Counted from the first letter of the stretch, positions 1 to 9,412 are shown. The stretch: 64,000 bases of DNA from Pseudomonadota bacterium (GCA_023391815.1 JAEWAF010000011.1:44826-108825); one strand, 5' to 3'. Translations and numbers: made by a program. Notes: generated by a model from the sequence alone, not told the origin.

Positions 1-503
1 GGAATGTGCACGGCGTCGCCAGGCCCGAGCACGCGCGTCTCGCCGTTCACGGTCCATTCGACCTTGCCCGAGAACACATAGAACGTCTCGGTATGTTTCT
101 TATGAAAATGAGTGGGTGCGGTGAAGCCCGGCAACCAGTCGCTCTCGATCACGCTCAAGCGTCCTTCGGTATCCGCGCCGGTCATCACGAACTCGATGTT
201 CTCCACCTGCGGCTCTTTGGACGTCTGCCGCTTGCCGCGCATCGAAAACACCGGCAAGCCCTTGTTCGCCTGGCCCGCCACCGCCGCGGGCAGCGTTGCG
301 CCCGGACCGCTCACCGGATGAAAGTCGGTCATGACAGCAATGTGCTCGCGCACTTTCGGATCCTTCTTCTGCTCCGGGGTATAGAAGCCTTCGAGCGCCA
401 CCAGGTCCTCATAGCCGCCCGGCTGGTAGAACATCAACGAGTGCATGGTTTCCAGCACGCGGACGCTGTGCACGGTATTGGAAGGAATGTGCACGGCGTC
501 GCC
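1..503. repeat. Internal direct repeat of the cupin coding sequence, period 483 bp
   Basis: The 20 bases at 1-20 recur identically at 484-503, and the bases that follow remain recognisably similar for at least 70 bp. The period is 483 bp (161 codons), so both copies are in frame. This is an intragenic duplication that produced the bicupin. Confidence 0.8.
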
Positions 504-851
504 CGGGCCGACCACTCGCGTCTGACCGCCGATGGTCCACTCGACCTTTCCCGAGATGATGTAGAAGGTCTCGCCATGCATCGTGTGATAGTGCGACGGG
601 ACCGAGAACTTCGGCGTCCAGATGCTCTCCACCAGGCTCAGCCGACCTTCGCTGTTGGCGCCGCCGACCACCACTTCGATCTTCTCGATGTTGTCCTCGT
701 GGAACGACGGACGCTTGCCGGCCATCGAGAAATGCTGAGCGACCTTCTTGGGTTGATCGGTGGTGTCAGCCACGGCCGCGGCCGACCAGCCGAGAAACAA
801 AGCCAGCGCGGCGGTGCCCGCGACGCGTGTGCCGAAGGAACGATGGATCAT
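1..851 (-). CDS. Secreted bicupin protein (3' end cut by window edge)
   Basis: The reading frame opens with ATG at 851 and stays open to the window start (283 complete codons), so its C-terminus is missing. A Sec-type signal peptide is visible (MIHRSFGTR, then a hydrophobic AALALFLG stretch, then AAAVA|D). Two cupin domains follow; each carries the sequence GDAVHIP and an HxH-type metal-binding segment (SHYHTMHGETFY in the first copy, THFHKKHTETFY in the second). Cupins bind metals and act as dioxygenases, isomerases or binding proteins; the reaction cannot be read here. The start overlaps the stop of the upstream aminotransferase gene (ATGA), so it is the last visible gene of the leftward operon and is probably translationally coupled. 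Confidence 0.85.
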   Translation of the reverse strand, partial: MIHRSFGTRVAGTAALALFLGWSAAAVADTTDQPKKVAQHFSMAGKRPSFHEDNIEKIEVVVGGANSEGRLSLVESIWTPKFSVPSHYHTMHGETFYIISGKVEWTIGGQTRVVGPGDAVHIPSNTVHSVRVLETMHSLMFYQPGGYEDLVALEGFYTPEQKKDPKVREHIAVMTDFHPVSGPGATLPAAVAGQANKGLPVFSMRGKRQTSKEPQVENIEFVMTGADTEGRLSVIESDWLPGFTAPTHFHKKHTETFYVFSGKVEWTVNGETRVLGPGDAVHI

Positions 852-2215
852 GTTGTTATCTCCTGGATGAACTGTGCGAAGACGCTGTTGTGCCGTTGCA
901 CGTCGACGCGGGTCGTCGCCGGACACATCAGCACCATGTTGTGAAACGGCGTGATCAATACGCCGCGATTCATGAAGAACAGATGCAACAGACCTTCGAG
1001 CTCGGCGTTGCGGGCGGCTCGAAATTCGCTGGCATCGCGTGGCGGCGTCGGGCTGAACATATATTCGACGCGGGCCCCCACCTGCATCACATGCCAGGGC
1101 AAGCCGGCGGACGAGATCGAGGTCTTCACGCCGGACGCAAGCTCGCCGGCCAGTGCGATCATGCGTTCGAACGCCGCGTCGGTGAGGACGTGCTCCAGCA
1201 CCGCTCTTACGGCCGCGACTGTGACCGCGTTGCCTGCCAGCGTTCCACCGAATCCGCCATGAGCACTTTGGCGCGCGAAGGGCGAGACCTTCGGCATCAC
1301 GTTCCAGATGCGCTCAGCAACCGCTTGAGTCACGCCATACGCTGCCGCCGGGATTCCGCCCGCGATTGCCTTGCCTACGACAAAGATGTCCGGCTCGAGT
1401 CGATGAGCAGCCGTGTACCCGCCCGGGCCCGAGGAAATGGTGTGCGTCTCGTCGATGATCAACAAAGTGTTTGAGCCGCGAGTCAGCGCTCGCACGGCCT
1501 GCAGGAATCCCGGCTCGGGCGCGATCATTCCGTAGTTGGTCATGACCGGTTCCATGAGGACGCACGCGACGTCCTTACGCGCGAGTGCGGCGGCGAGCGC
1601 TGCTTCATCGTTGAACTCCACGACGGTGCTCAGCCGGGCGTGATCGAAGCCATTCGGGTGGATGTTATTGCGAAGGTGTACGACGCCGTCGCGCAGTTCG
1701 ACGTGCGCCTCCTCCACTGCACCGTGATAGCAGCCGGAGAACACCAGAACTTTCTCTCTGCCTGTGATCATGCGGGCCAGGCGGATGCAGGCGCGATTGG
1801 CGTCACTCGCCGACGTCGCAAGATTCCAATACGGCAGACCGAAGCGACGTTGCAGCTCCTGCCCGACCCACTGCGCATCCTCGGTCGGCAACATCATCGA
1901 TGCGCCGCCTCGCTCCAGCTGAGCAGCAACCGCCTGCGTGATCGCGGGATGACCATGACCGCACATCCCACCCGTGTCGCCGAGGCAAAAGTCGACGTAC
2001 TCGTTGCCGTCGATGTCGACAACGTGCGCACCGCTCGCGGAGCGAATGTAAGGCGGCGCACCGCCGATCCAACGCCGCATCCAATGCGAGGGCGCGCCAT
2101 ACAAGTAATACTGCTGTCCCAGCGAGAACTGCTCGATCGAACGCGGATGCGTTTTCGCAAACAGCGTTTGCTCCGCTTGCAGCAGGTTTGCGATCCGCTC
2201 CGTAGTGACATTCAT
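848..2215 (-). CDS. Class III PLP-dependent aminotransferase
   Basis: A 455-residue fold-type I PLP enzyme of the class III aminotransferase / glutamate-1-semialdehyde aminomutase family. The conserved Asp-Glu segment (LLIIDETHT) is followed by the PLP-binding lysine region (VVGKAIAGG). The family moves amino groups between an amino substrate and a keto acid; beta-amino acids are common substrates of relatives, but the substrate here is unknown. A GTG at 2224 would add three residues, but ATG at 2215 is chosen because a GAGGTGA ribosome binding site lies 5 nt upstream of it. It sits between the HDAC-like amidohydrolase and the bicupin in the importer operon, so it may act on an imported, deacylated amine. 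Confidence 0.88.
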   Translation of the reverse strand: MNVTTERIANLLQAEQTLFAKTHPRSIEQFSLGQQYYLYGAPSHWMRRWIGGAPPYIRSASGAHVVDIDGNEYVDFCLGDTGGMCGHGHPAITQAVAAQLERGGASMMLPTEDAQWVGQELQRRFGLPYWNLATSASDANRACIRLARMITGREKVLVFSGCYHGAVEEAHVELRDGVVHLRNNIHPNGFDHARLSTVVEFNDEAALAAALARKDVACVLMEPVMTNYGMIAPEPGFLQAVRALTRGSNTLLIIDETHTISSGPGGYTAAHRLEPDIFVVGKAIAGGIPAAAYGVTQAVAERIWNVMPKVSPFARQSAHGGFGGTLAGNAVTVAAVRAVLEHVLTDAAFERMIALAGELASGVKTSISSAGLPWHVMQVGARVEYMFSPTPPRDASEFRAARNAELEGLLHLFFMNRGVLITPFHNMVLMCPATTRVDVQRHNSVFAQFIQEITT

Positions 2216-2220
2216 CGCTG

Positions 2221-2227
2221 TCACCTC
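2221..2227 (-). promoter_or_regulatory. Ribosome binding site deciding the aminotransferase start
   Basis: On the minus strand GAGGTGA lies 5 nt before ATG at 2215 and overlaps the stop codon of the upstream gene. It supports the ATG over the GTG at 2224, which would lie inside the site. Confidence 0.7.
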
Positions 2228-3341
2228 AGCCGAGCCCGAAGCTCGTCGCGAGCTGATCGATCAACTCGCGCTGAAAGCGCCGGAACCGCGCGTCGGGCTG
2301 CTGGGCGACGATGTGATCCAGACACGGATCGGTTACGCCCACGCTCTGCCCCGAGAGCGCCTCCATGATCGCGTGACCGCAGAACGGCACATACGCTTCG
2401 GAATAGCCGCCCTCGTGTGCGAGCACCAACTTGCCGCCGCAATGACGCTCGGCCACCTCCATGAGACGCGACGTCATCCAGCGATATGACTCGCTATGCA
2501 ACTGCATGCGCGCCAGCGGATCGAACCCATTGGCATCGAGACCGCTGGCGACGACGATGAGCTGCGGCCGATAGCGATCGAGCGCCGGCTCGACGATGCG
2601 TTCGAACGTGTATCGATAGGCGTCGTCGCCGCCACCGGGCTGCAGAGGCACGTTGAAGTTATAACCCAGGCCCGCGCCGGCACCTCGATCGGCGTCGCCC
2701 GAATAACCGAACGGAAAGCAACGATCCTGGTGGATCGACATCGTGAGCACGTCGTCGCGTTCGTAAAAAATCGATTGCGTGCCGTTGCCGTGGTGGACAT
2801 CCCAATCGATGACGGCGACCCGTTGCAGGCCGTGCTTCGCTTTCATCGCTTCCACCGCGACGGCGATATTGGCGAACAGGCAGAACCCCATCGGTCGATC
2901 CGCGAGACAGTGATGTCCGGGCGGACGCGACAACGCGTAGGCATTGCGATGCCGACCTGACAGCACCGAATCCATCGCCGCCGTCACCAGACCCACGGAA
3001 AGTTTCGCGATCTCATAACTGCCCGGACCGAACGGCGCCTGGTCGCCCAGATCGCCGCCCGTCGCGTCGCTCAGATGCTTGAATCTGCGCAGGTACGAGT
3101 CGGGGTGCACGCGACGCAGATCGTCTTCGCTGACCATCGACGCGCTCGTTACGTCGAGCCGGCCCGACAGGCCCGAAGCGTCCAGCAACGATTTGAAGCG
3201 CCGCTTGCTCTCCGGCGATTCGGCGTGCCCGCCGGCGGCCGGTGGCTGCACCCAACCGCCAATCGGCATCACCAGCGCATGAATGCCGGTGCTGTGCCAA
3301 AGGCAGCGCTCGTCGTGGAAGAAGGCCGTGGTCTTGCTCAT
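2226..3341 (-). CDS. HDAC-family zinc amidohydrolase (class II HDAC / acetylpolyamine amidohydrolase-like)
   Basis: A 371-residue histone-deacetylase-fold enzyme. Visible hallmarks are RPPGHHC (active-site His pair), the zinc-binding DWDVHHGNGTQ near residue 180, and ASGLDANGFDPL carrying the third zinc Asp. Bacterial members hydrolyse acetylated polyamines or other N-acyl amines; the Asp/His zinc set appears complete. ATG at 3341 overlaps the stop of the LivM-type permease gene (ATGA). Its place between an importer and an aminotransferase suggests that it deacylates the imported compound to expose an amine; this is inference. Confidence 0.9.
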   Translation of the reverse strand: MSKTTAFFHDERCLWHSTGIHALVMPIGGWVQPPAAGGHAESPESKRRFKSLLDASGLSGRLDVTSASMVSEDDLRRVHPDSYLRRFKHLSDATGGDLGDQAPFGPGSYEIAKLSVGLVTAAMDSVLSGRHRNAYALSRPPGHHCLADRPMGFCLFANIAVAVEAMKAKHGLQRVAVIDWDVHHGNGTQSIFYERDDVLTMSIHQDRCFPFGYSGDADRGAGAGLGYNFNVPLQPGGGDDAYRYTFERIVEPALDRYRPQLIVVASGLDANGFDPLARMQLHSESYRWMTSRLMEVAERHCGGKLVLAHEGGYSEAYVPFCGHAIMEALSGQSVGVTDPCLDHIVAQQPDARFRRFQRELIDQLATSFGLG

Positions 3342-4336
3342 ACAGTTGAGTTTTCGTTCAGCATTGTTGGCGAGGGCGATCGGCGCACGACGAAGCCGGT
3401 CAGCCAGCGTCGTTCGTGGATCCAACCCCACACCCCGCGCGGCGCGATTTGCATCACGACGATGGCCACCAGGCCCATCGCGACCAGATACCAGCCGCCG
3501 GAGAGCTCGAAGTACGTCGCGAAGAATTCGCGCAAGGTGAAATAGATGAGCGTGCCGACGATGGGACCTTCCAGCGTGCCGATGCCGCCGATGATCACGA
3601 TGAACAGCATCGCCACCACCCAATCGACACTGAATGCGGAATCGGCGCCGACGAACATGGCGGTCATGTAGTGCGTGGCGCCGGCCATCGCGCAGCCGAC
3701 CGCGGAGATCGCGAAGGCGATGAGCCGATTGCGAGTCACGTCGATACCGATACTGCTGGCCGCCAACTCGTTGTCCCGCACGGCCATCAGCGCCAGGCCG
3801 ACTCGCGATCTCATCAACGAATACACCCCGAGCACCGCGGCCAGGGCGATGGCCGCGCATATATAGAACGAGTACTGACCGAAGCGTTCGATGTCGATTC
3901 GCTGCACGGCCCGCAGCGCCACGCCCGACGTGCCGCCCAGCACGGCGGATTTCGTCGCGAACAGATGCAGGATCTCCGCGAATACCCAAATGCCGATCGA
4001 GAAGTACGCATCGCGCAGCCGAAACAAGAGGGGCGCGACGACCATCGCCACCAATCCGCCAGCGAGTCCCGCCAGTGGAATCGCTGCGTAGGGCGTGATC
4101 CCCAGACTGTCCGAGGCAAAGAACAAAACGTAGGCGCCGATGCCGACGAACGCTTGATGGCCGATCGATACGAGCCCCGTGTATCCGGCCAACAGATTCC
4201 ACATCTGGGCCATCGCGAGCATCAGCAGGACTTCGCCGAGCAGACGCGAGATGCCGGCGTCGAAGATGAACGGGGCCAGGAACGCACAGGCGACGTACAA
4301 CGCGACCGCGCGCGGAACATTCGATTTGACGCTCAT
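3338..4336 (-). CDS. livM: LivM-type ABC importer permease
   Basis: A 332-residue integral membrane protein with about nine hydrophobic segments and the LivM signature around GYTGLVSIGHQAF. Such permeases form the channel of hydrophobic amino acid uptake (HAAT) transporters together with a LivH partner and two ATPases. The start overlaps the LivH-type stop by ATGA. The C-terminal tail (IHERRWLTGF onward) is short and charged. The substrate is not necessarily a branched-chain amino acid: this family also takes up amides, urea, aromatic acids and polyamine-like compounds. Confidence 0.92.
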   Translation of the reverse strand: MSVKSNVPRAVALYVACAFLAPFIFDAGISRLLGEVLLMLAMAQMWNLLAGYTGLVSIGHQAFVGIGAYVLFFASDSLGITPYAAIPLAGLAGGLVAMVVAPLLFRLRDAYFSIGIWVFAEILHLFATKSAVLGGTSGVALRAVQRIDIERFGQYSFYICAAIALAAVLGVYSLMRSRVGLALMAVRDNELAASSIGIDVTRNRLIAFAISAVGCAMAGATHYMTAMFVGADSAFSVDWVVAMLFIVIIGGIGTLEGPIVGTLIYFTLREFFATYFELSGGWYLVAMGLVAIVVMQIAPRGVWGWIHERRWLTGFVVRRSPSPTMLNENSTV

Positions 4337-5199
4337 CGTCTTGCTCCAGCGAGGCCCGCCGGCCGGATCATCAGAACGATGAAGAACAACAGGTGCGCAT
4401 ACAGCGCGCCTGCGTTCGAATCGATTCTCTGCCCCATCAACTGTGCGATCCCGAGCGCGATGCCTCCAAGCAGCGCCCCCCAGAATGAGCCCAGCCCACC
4501 GATGATCACGACCTCGAACGAAAGCAGCAGACGCTCGATGCCGGAGAACGGCGAGAACGAGGTCCGCATCGCCAACAGCAAGCCCGCGACGGCCGCGAAT
4601 GCCAGCGAAACGCCCATCACCACGTTGTAGACGCGATCGGGCTGCACGCCCATGAGCTGAGCAACCTCACGATCATCGGCCGTTGCGCGAACGATGCGGC
4701 CGTACGACGTCCGCGTCAGCATCCAGTGCAAACCACCGAACAGGGCCACCGCAATCAGCAGCACGAGCACCGGATAGACACCGATGCGCAGTCCCAGCAG
4801 CTCGAAGCCAGCCTGCGTCAGCGGACCTGCATCGATGGCACGCGGATCGGCGCCGAATATCTCACCCATGGAATTTCTCAACACCACGGACAATCCAAAC
4901 GTCGTGAGCAACGCCGACAGCGCATTTGGCGCACGCATGGCACGGTTGATCAGAGTCGCTTGCATCAGATAACCCGCCGCGAACGCCGATGCCGCCACCG
5001 GCACGATCAACAGCAACGGCGGCATGCCGGGAATCGAGGTCGCTAGAAACACGCCGGCGTAAGCGGCCAGGACGACGAACTCGCCATGCGCCAGATTCAC
5101 CACGCGCATGACGCCGAACACGATCGCCAGTCCGAGCCCGAACAGGCCGTACAGCCCGCCGAGCAAGGTGCCGTTGATGAGGGTTTCGATCCAGCTCAT
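4333..5199 (-). CDS. livH: LivH-type ABC importer permease
   Basis: A 288-residue membrane protein with the typical LivH N-terminus (GLYGLFGLGLAIVFG and MRVVNLAHGEF) and about eight transmembrane segments. It pairs with the downstream LivM-type permease; the two genes overlap by ATGA. The start ATG at 5199 lies 7 nt after the LivF-type stop. Length and composition are normal for the family. Confidence 0.93.
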   Translation of the reverse strand: MSWIETLINGTLLGGLYGLFGLGLAIVFGVMRVVNLAHGEFVVLAAYAGVFLATSIPGMPPLLLIVPVAASAFAAGYLMQATLINRAMRAPNALSALLTTFGLSVVLRNSMGEIFGADPRAIDAGPLTQAGFELLGLRIGVYPVLVLLIAVALFGGLHWMLTRTSYGRIVRATADDREVAQLMGVQPDRVYNVVMGVSLAFAAVAGLLLAMRTSFSPFSGIERLLLSFEVVIIGGLGSFWGALLGGIALGIAQLMGQRIDSNAGALYAHLLFFIVLMIRPAGLAGARR

Positions 5200-5206
5200 G
5201 GGTGAT

Positions 5207-5908
5207 CTAATGTCCGAAGTACGCGCGAGAGATTTGTTCGTGACTGCAATCCGCGGCCCGGCCGGACAGGGTCACTCGCCCCTTCAACAGGCAATAGAAA
5301 CGATCCGCCGCGGCACTGGCTCGCACGAGATCCTGTTCGACCAGGACGATTGCCAGACCCTGTGCGCGGATCTGGCCGAACGCCCGGTAGATCTGTTCGA
5401 CCACCGCGGGGGCGAGCCCTAGTGACAGCTCGTCACAAAGAAGCACGCGTGGATTCGCCAGCAACGCGCGACCGATGGCGACCATTTGTTGCTGGCCGCC
5501 CGACAGCTGTGTTGCCGGCCGCCGTTTCAGCTCGCGGAGTGCTGGAAACAACTCATAAACGCTCTCCAGGGTCCAATGCCCGCGCCGAGCGCACACCAGG
5601 CCCATGCGCAGGTTTTCTTCCACATCTAGCGACGGGAACAAACGCCGCCCTTCGGGCACCATCGCGATTCCCAGACGTGCGATACGCTCGGCCGGCAGCC
5701 CGTGTATGGCTGAGCCCGCCAGTCGGATCGTTCCGCCTCGGCACGGCGTGAGGCCGGTGATGGATTTCAGCAACGTTGATTTGCCCGCGCCGTTCGCACC
5801 GATCAGTGCCACGGCTTCACCTTCGCGAAGCTCGAGCGAGACGCCGAACAGCGCTTGCAAGTCGCCGTAGCAGACTTCCGCCGCGGAGATCTCAAGCAGC
5901 GCGCTCAT
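5207..5908 (-). CDS. livF: LivF-type ABC importer ATPase
   Basis: A 233-residue nucleotide-binding subunit with Walker A (GANGAGKST), signature (LSGGQQQ) and Walker B (VLLCDELSLGLAP), the length and pattern of LivF. It energises uptake together with the LivG-type ATPase. The gene starts inside the end of the LivG-type gene (17-nt overlap), which indicates coupled translation. Confidence 0.94.
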   Translation of the reverse strand: MSALLEISAAEVCYGDLQALFGVSLELREGEAVALIGANGAGKSTLLKSITGLTPCRGGTIRLAGSAIHGLPAERIARLGIAMVPEGRRLFPSLDVEENLRMGLVCARRGHWTLESVYELFPALRELKRRPATQLSGGQQQMVAIGRALLANPRVLLCDELSLGLAPAVVEQIYRAFGQIRAQGLAIVLVEQDLVRASAAADRFYCLLKGRVTLSGRAADCSHEQISRAYFGH

Positions 5909-6629
5909 CGCTTTCCTTCGGCCCCATGTAGATATCGCGAACGATCGCGCTGTTCATGGTCTCGGCGGGCGACGCCTCCAGCAGCTTGCGACCGAAGTGC
6001 AGCACCATGATCCGATCGCAGACGGCTTGCAGCGCCTGCGGAATGTGTTCGATCCAGACGGTCGCGAGATCCGCCTTCAAGTCGCGCACCAAGCCGACGA
6101 CGATCTGCACCTCCCGCTCCGTCAGGCCGCCGGCAACCTCATCGAGTAACAGCACGCGCGGCTTCGCCGCCAACGCTTTGGCGAGCTCGAGTCGCTTACG
6201 ATCGAGCAATGGCAGCTGACCGGCCAGCTGCTCGGAACGGTCGGTGAGTCCGGTGCGAGCGAGCGCGTCGATAGCCGACCGCTCCGCCGCGGTCTCGCGC
6301 TCTGCTCCAGCAAACATCGCTGCCGCAAGGACGTTTTCGTACACCGACAGGTTCGAGAACGGCTGCGGAATCTGAAATGCGCGCGCTACACCGAGACGGG
6401 CTCGCGCATGCGCGGGCAAGCCGATCAGCTCGCGATCGTCGATACGGATGCTGCCCGCGTCGGCGGCTACCGTCCCTGCGATCAGATGAAACAACGAGCT
6501 CTTGCCAGCGCCGTTCGGCCCGATGACGCCCAGGCATTCGCCCCGCCGCAAGGTCAATGACACAGCGTCGGCGACGACGACCTCTCCGTATCGTTTGCTC
6601 AGATCGCGGATTTCCAGGAGCGCGCTCAT
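5892..6629 (-). CDS. livG: LivG-type ABC importer ATPase
   Basis: A 245-residue nucleotide-binding subunit with Walker A (GPNGAGKSS) and Walker B (VLLLDEVAGGL). The signature loop is the degenerate LPLLDRKRLELAKAL form, lacking the classical LSGGQ; comparable divergence is common in LivG subfamilies. It lies 6 nt after the binding-protein gene and overlaps the LivF-type gene. It forms the asymmetric ATPase pair of the importer. Confidence 0.93.
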   Translation of the reverse strand: MSALLEIRDLSKRYGEVVVADAVSLTLRRGECLGVIGPNGAGKSSLFHLIAGTVAADAGSIRIDDRELIGLPAHARARLGVARAFQIPQPFSNLSVYENVLAAAMFAGAERETAAERSAIDALARTGLTDRSEQLAGQLPLLDRKRLELAKALAAKPRVLLLDEVAGGLTEREVQIVVGLVRDLKADLATVWIEHIPQALQAVCDRIMVLHFGRKLLEASPAETMNSAIVRDIYMGPKESDERAA

Positions 6630-6635
6630 GAGCCC

Positions 6636-7928
6636 TCAACCGAGCTTCGAGAGCGGCATCAATTCGCTTTCCAGCGGAATGTGCGGCGCCGTGCTGTTGT
6701 GAGTCACGCGCAATTCAAACGGATACCGACCGTTCTGCGCCTTGCGCCATTGGCCGCCGACCACGCTCGTGCTCGCGACGTTCTTGACCGCGCTGCCTTT
6801 GAATCGCACTGGCCCGACGATGGTATCGAGCGCGAGATCGGCGATGGCGTCGCGCACCGATTGTTTGTCTTTCGGATCGGCCGCGTTCTTGAGCGCCGCG
6901 AGACCGACTTCCCAAAGCGCATGTCCATAACCCAGCGGCGGAGTCCATTGCCGGCCGGCGCTGCGCTCCCAATCATCGGCGAGCTGCCTGGCGCTCTGAC
7001 CCGTGATCGAAGACTGGAACGGAAAGTTCGGCGTCCACCACACCTCGGTCGACATGCCATCGCCTGCGGCGCCCAGCGCATCAACCGCGCTTGGAAACAA
7101 AAACGCCGCGGCGACCGTACATATCTCCGGTCGATAAGCGACCTGCTGCGCCTGTTTCCAGAACGTCGCGAAATGATTGGCGAACGCAAACCCAGAGACG
7201 ATTTGCGCGGCGCCGTTCTTGAACAACGACACCTGGTTGGAAAAGTCGTCGGTGGCGATCTTGAACAGCCCCGCGTTCAACTCGGCATAGCCGCCGCTCT
7301 TCAGTCCCTTGGGCAACCCCAGCGCCGGATCGGCGTACGACTGACCGGGCGGATTGTCCACGTAGAACGTGCCCACCTTGCGGTTCGTGCTCACGGCATC
7401 CCACATTCCGACGAAGTTGCGGATCACGTCGTCGTTGCCCCAAAAGAAATGGAACGTATAGGGGAAGCCTCGCTGCGGATTCGAACCGCGTCCGTAGATG
7501 AACGACTGCCACGGCATCATGGTCGATATCGCTGGAATGCCGTTCACGTCGCACAGCGGCCCGGCCGGGAACACCGCATCGCCATCCTGAATCAACAGCA
7601 GATCGACTCGATCTCGTAACAACAGGTCGCTGCTCACTGCCGAGGAGCGGTTCTGGTCCGACTGATTGTCTTTGACGACGATCTCGACCTGATACTTCTG
7701 GCCGTGGATCGTCAGCCCATCTTTCACGTGTGCGCGCACGCGCTCGAGCGTCCATGGATCGGCTTCGCCGAAGTTCGCTCTCACACCGGAGAGCGCGGTG
7801 ATATAGCCGATTCGAAGCACGCGCGATCGCGATCGCCGGATGTTGAACAGCTCCGGCTTGCGCGCAATCGCGGCGCCACCCAGAACCACGGCGGCGGCAC
7901 CCAGCATTTTCCGCCGGCTGAGCGTCAT
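6636..7928 (-). CDS. Periplasmic substrate-binding protein of the Liv-type importer, Tat-exported
   Basis: A 430-residue protein of the type 1 periplasmic binding fold (Peripla_BP_6 / Leu-Ile-Val-binding family). The N-terminus has a twin-arginine signal (SRRKMLGAAAVVLGG), so it is probably exported folded. After it comes the family-typical opening IGYITALSGVRANFGEADPW. ATG at 7928 overlaps the stop of the aldehyde dehydrogenase gene (ATGA). It defines the ligand specificity of the transporter; the ligand cannot be read from sequence. Confidence 0.92.
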   Translation of the reverse strand: MTLSRRKMLGAAAVVLGGAAIARKPELFNIRRSRSRVLRIGYITALSGVRANFGEADPWTLERVRAHVKDGLTIHGQKYQVEIVVKDNQSDQNRSSAVSSDLLLRDRVDLLLIQDGDAVFPAGPLCDVNGIPAISTMMPWQSFIYGRGSNPQRGFPYTFHFFWGNDDVIRNFVGMWDAVSTNRKVGTFYVDNPPGQSYADPALGLPKGLKSGGYAELNAGLFKIATDDFSNQVSLFKNGAAQIVSGFAFANHFATFWKQAQQVAYRPEICTVAAAFLFPSAVDALGAAGDGMSTEVWWTPNFPFQSSITGQSARQLADDWERSAGRQWTPPLGYGHALWEVGLAALKNAADPKDKQSVRDAIADLALDTIVGPVRFKGSAVKNVASTSVVGGQWRKAQNGRYPFELRVTHNSTAPHIPLESELMPLSKLG

Positions 7929-9358
7929 CGCGAGAAGCTCACCAATTTCACATCGGTGTAGCCAAGCAATCCTTCAAGACCGCTCTCGCTGCCATAACCG
8001 CTATTCTTCACGCCCTGGAACGGCGTCTCGGGCATGGACACGCCGGTGTGGTTGACGCCCACCATGCCCGCTTCCAGGCGGGCGGAGATGTCATGGGCTC
8101 GCGCCAGGTCGTTTGTATATAAATAGGCGGCCAAGCCGAATTCCAGTCGGTTCGCCGCGACCACCGCTTGTTCGGCCGTGTCGAACGCCGAGACGACCGC
8201 GATCGGGCCGAACGGTTCCTGACGCATCACCTGCGCGTGATCCGGCGCATCGACGATCACGGTTGGCGCGAAGAAGTACCCCTCACGATCCAACTGCCGA
8301 CCGCCAGTGGTCACGCGCGCTCCCTGTAACCTGGCATCGTCGACCATCGCTTGCATGGCGGTCACTCGCCGTTCGTGCGCGAGCGGCCCCATGAAGACGC
8401 CTTCTTCTCTGCCATCGCCAACGCGCAGCGCGCCGGCCGCCGCAGTAAATGCATCGACAAAGCGCGCATGAATGGAGCGCTCGACGTAAAGCCGTGTCGG
8501 CGAAGTACATACCTGTCCGGCGTTGCGAAACTTCGCCGGAATCAGATCGCGAACGACGCGCTCCACGTCGGCATCGGCAAACACGATCACCGGCGCATGC
8601 CCGCCCAACTCCAGCGTGCACCGTTTGAGCGTGCGGCCGGCCTGCGCCGCAATCGATTGGCCGACCGCGACCGAACCGGTGAAGGAGACTTTGCGGATCT
8701 CCGGCGCATCGAGCAGTTGCGTGGAGATCTGCGCTGGATTGCCGAACACCACGTTCACCACGCCCGGCGGCAACCCCGCTTCTTCAAGACAGCTCAACAC
8801 CTGCAGGAAAGAGCCCGGTGTTTCCTCGGCAGGTTTGATGACCGTCGTGCAGCCGGCAGCCAATGCGCCGCCCAGCTTGCGTGCCGGCAAGTTGACGGGA
8901 AAGTTCCAAGGCGTGAACGCCGCGACCGGGCCGACCGGCACGCGCGCCACGTGTTGCATCAGAATCGAAGGATTGCGGGGCGGCACCGTGCGTCCATACA
9001 GGCGCTTACCCTCTTCGGCCAGAAACAAAATGATATCGGCCGAGAGCGTGACCTCGCGCGTCGACTCCGCGAGGCTCTTGCCTTGCTCGAGCGTGAGCAC
9101 TTCGCCGATCTGACGGGCCCGCTGCTTCATCAGGGCCGCCGCTCGCGCCAGGATTTCATAGCGTTCGACGGCAGTCAGCCCACTCCATAGCGGCAGGTTG
9201 CGCCGCGCGGCGGCGACCGCATTGTGCAGGTCGGTCGGCGTGGCGACCGGCAGACGCCCGATCTCCTGGCGAGTTGCCGGATTGAGCACGGCCACGCCGA
9301 CGCGCTCATCGGCGCCGATGCGCTTGCCATCCACCGCCAGGAACAGCTCGGGATACAC
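7925..9358 (-). CDS. NAD(P)-dependent aldehyde dehydrogenase, succinate-semialdehyde dehydrogenase type
   Basis: A 477-residue aldehyde dehydrogenase. The catalytic Glu lies in LELGGHAPVI and the catalytic Cys in NAGQVCTSPTR; the cofactor segment FTPWNFPVN is present. Best match by recall is the succinate/glutarate-semialdehyde dehydrogenase branch. An ATG at 9370 is in frame, but GTG at 9358 is preferred: GGAGG lies just before it, the protein then opens with MYPEL as in relatives, and the ATG would overlap that ribosome binding site. First gene of the leftward operon, downstream of operator-like palindromes. It probably oxidises the aldehyde produced by one of the two aminotransferases. Confidence 0.88.
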   Translation of the reverse strand: MYPELFLAVDGKRIGADERVGVAVLNPATRQEIGRLPVATPTDLHNAVAAARRNLPLWSGLTAVERYEILARAAALMKQRARQIGEVLTLEQGKSLAESTREVTLSADIILFLAEEGKRLYGRTVPPRNPSILMQHVARVPVGPVAAFTPWNFPVNLPARKLGGALAAGCTTVIKPAEETPGSFLQVLSCLEEAGLPPGVVNVVFGNPAQISTQLLDAPEIRKVSFTGSVAVGQSIAAQAGRTLKRCTLELGGHAPVIVFADADVERVVRDLIPAKFRNAGQVCTSPTRLYVERSIHARFVDAFTAAAGALRVGDGREEGVFMGPLAHERRVTAMQAMVDDARLQGARVTTGGRQLDREGYFFAPTVIVDAPDHAQVMRQEPFGPIAVVSAFDTAEQAVVAANRLEFGLAAYLYTNDLARAHDISARLEAGMVGVNHTGVSMPETPFQGVKNSGYGSESGLEGLLGYTDVKLVSFSR

Positions 9359-9374
9359 GCCCCCTCCCATCCGT

Positions 9375-9392
9375 ATTAATGTACACGTTAAT
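9375..9392. promoter_or_regulatory. Operator-like imperfect palindrome A (9.4-kb divergent promoter)
   Basis: ATTAATGTACACGTTAAT is palindromic at 14 of 18 positions and contains the TACACGTTA half shared with the other sites. It lies just upstream of the leftward operon, where a bound repressor would block transcription of the dehydrogenase/importer genes. Confidence 0.55.
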
Positions 9393-9412
9393 CAATCGTC
9401 TTGCGGTAGAAT

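Noticed and set aside
2226..4202. A 658-codon frame suggesting a large fusion with the HDAC-like domain
   Set aside because: Only the part after ATG at 3341 is HDAC-like; the upstream part is the out-of-frame shadow of the LivM-type permease gene.
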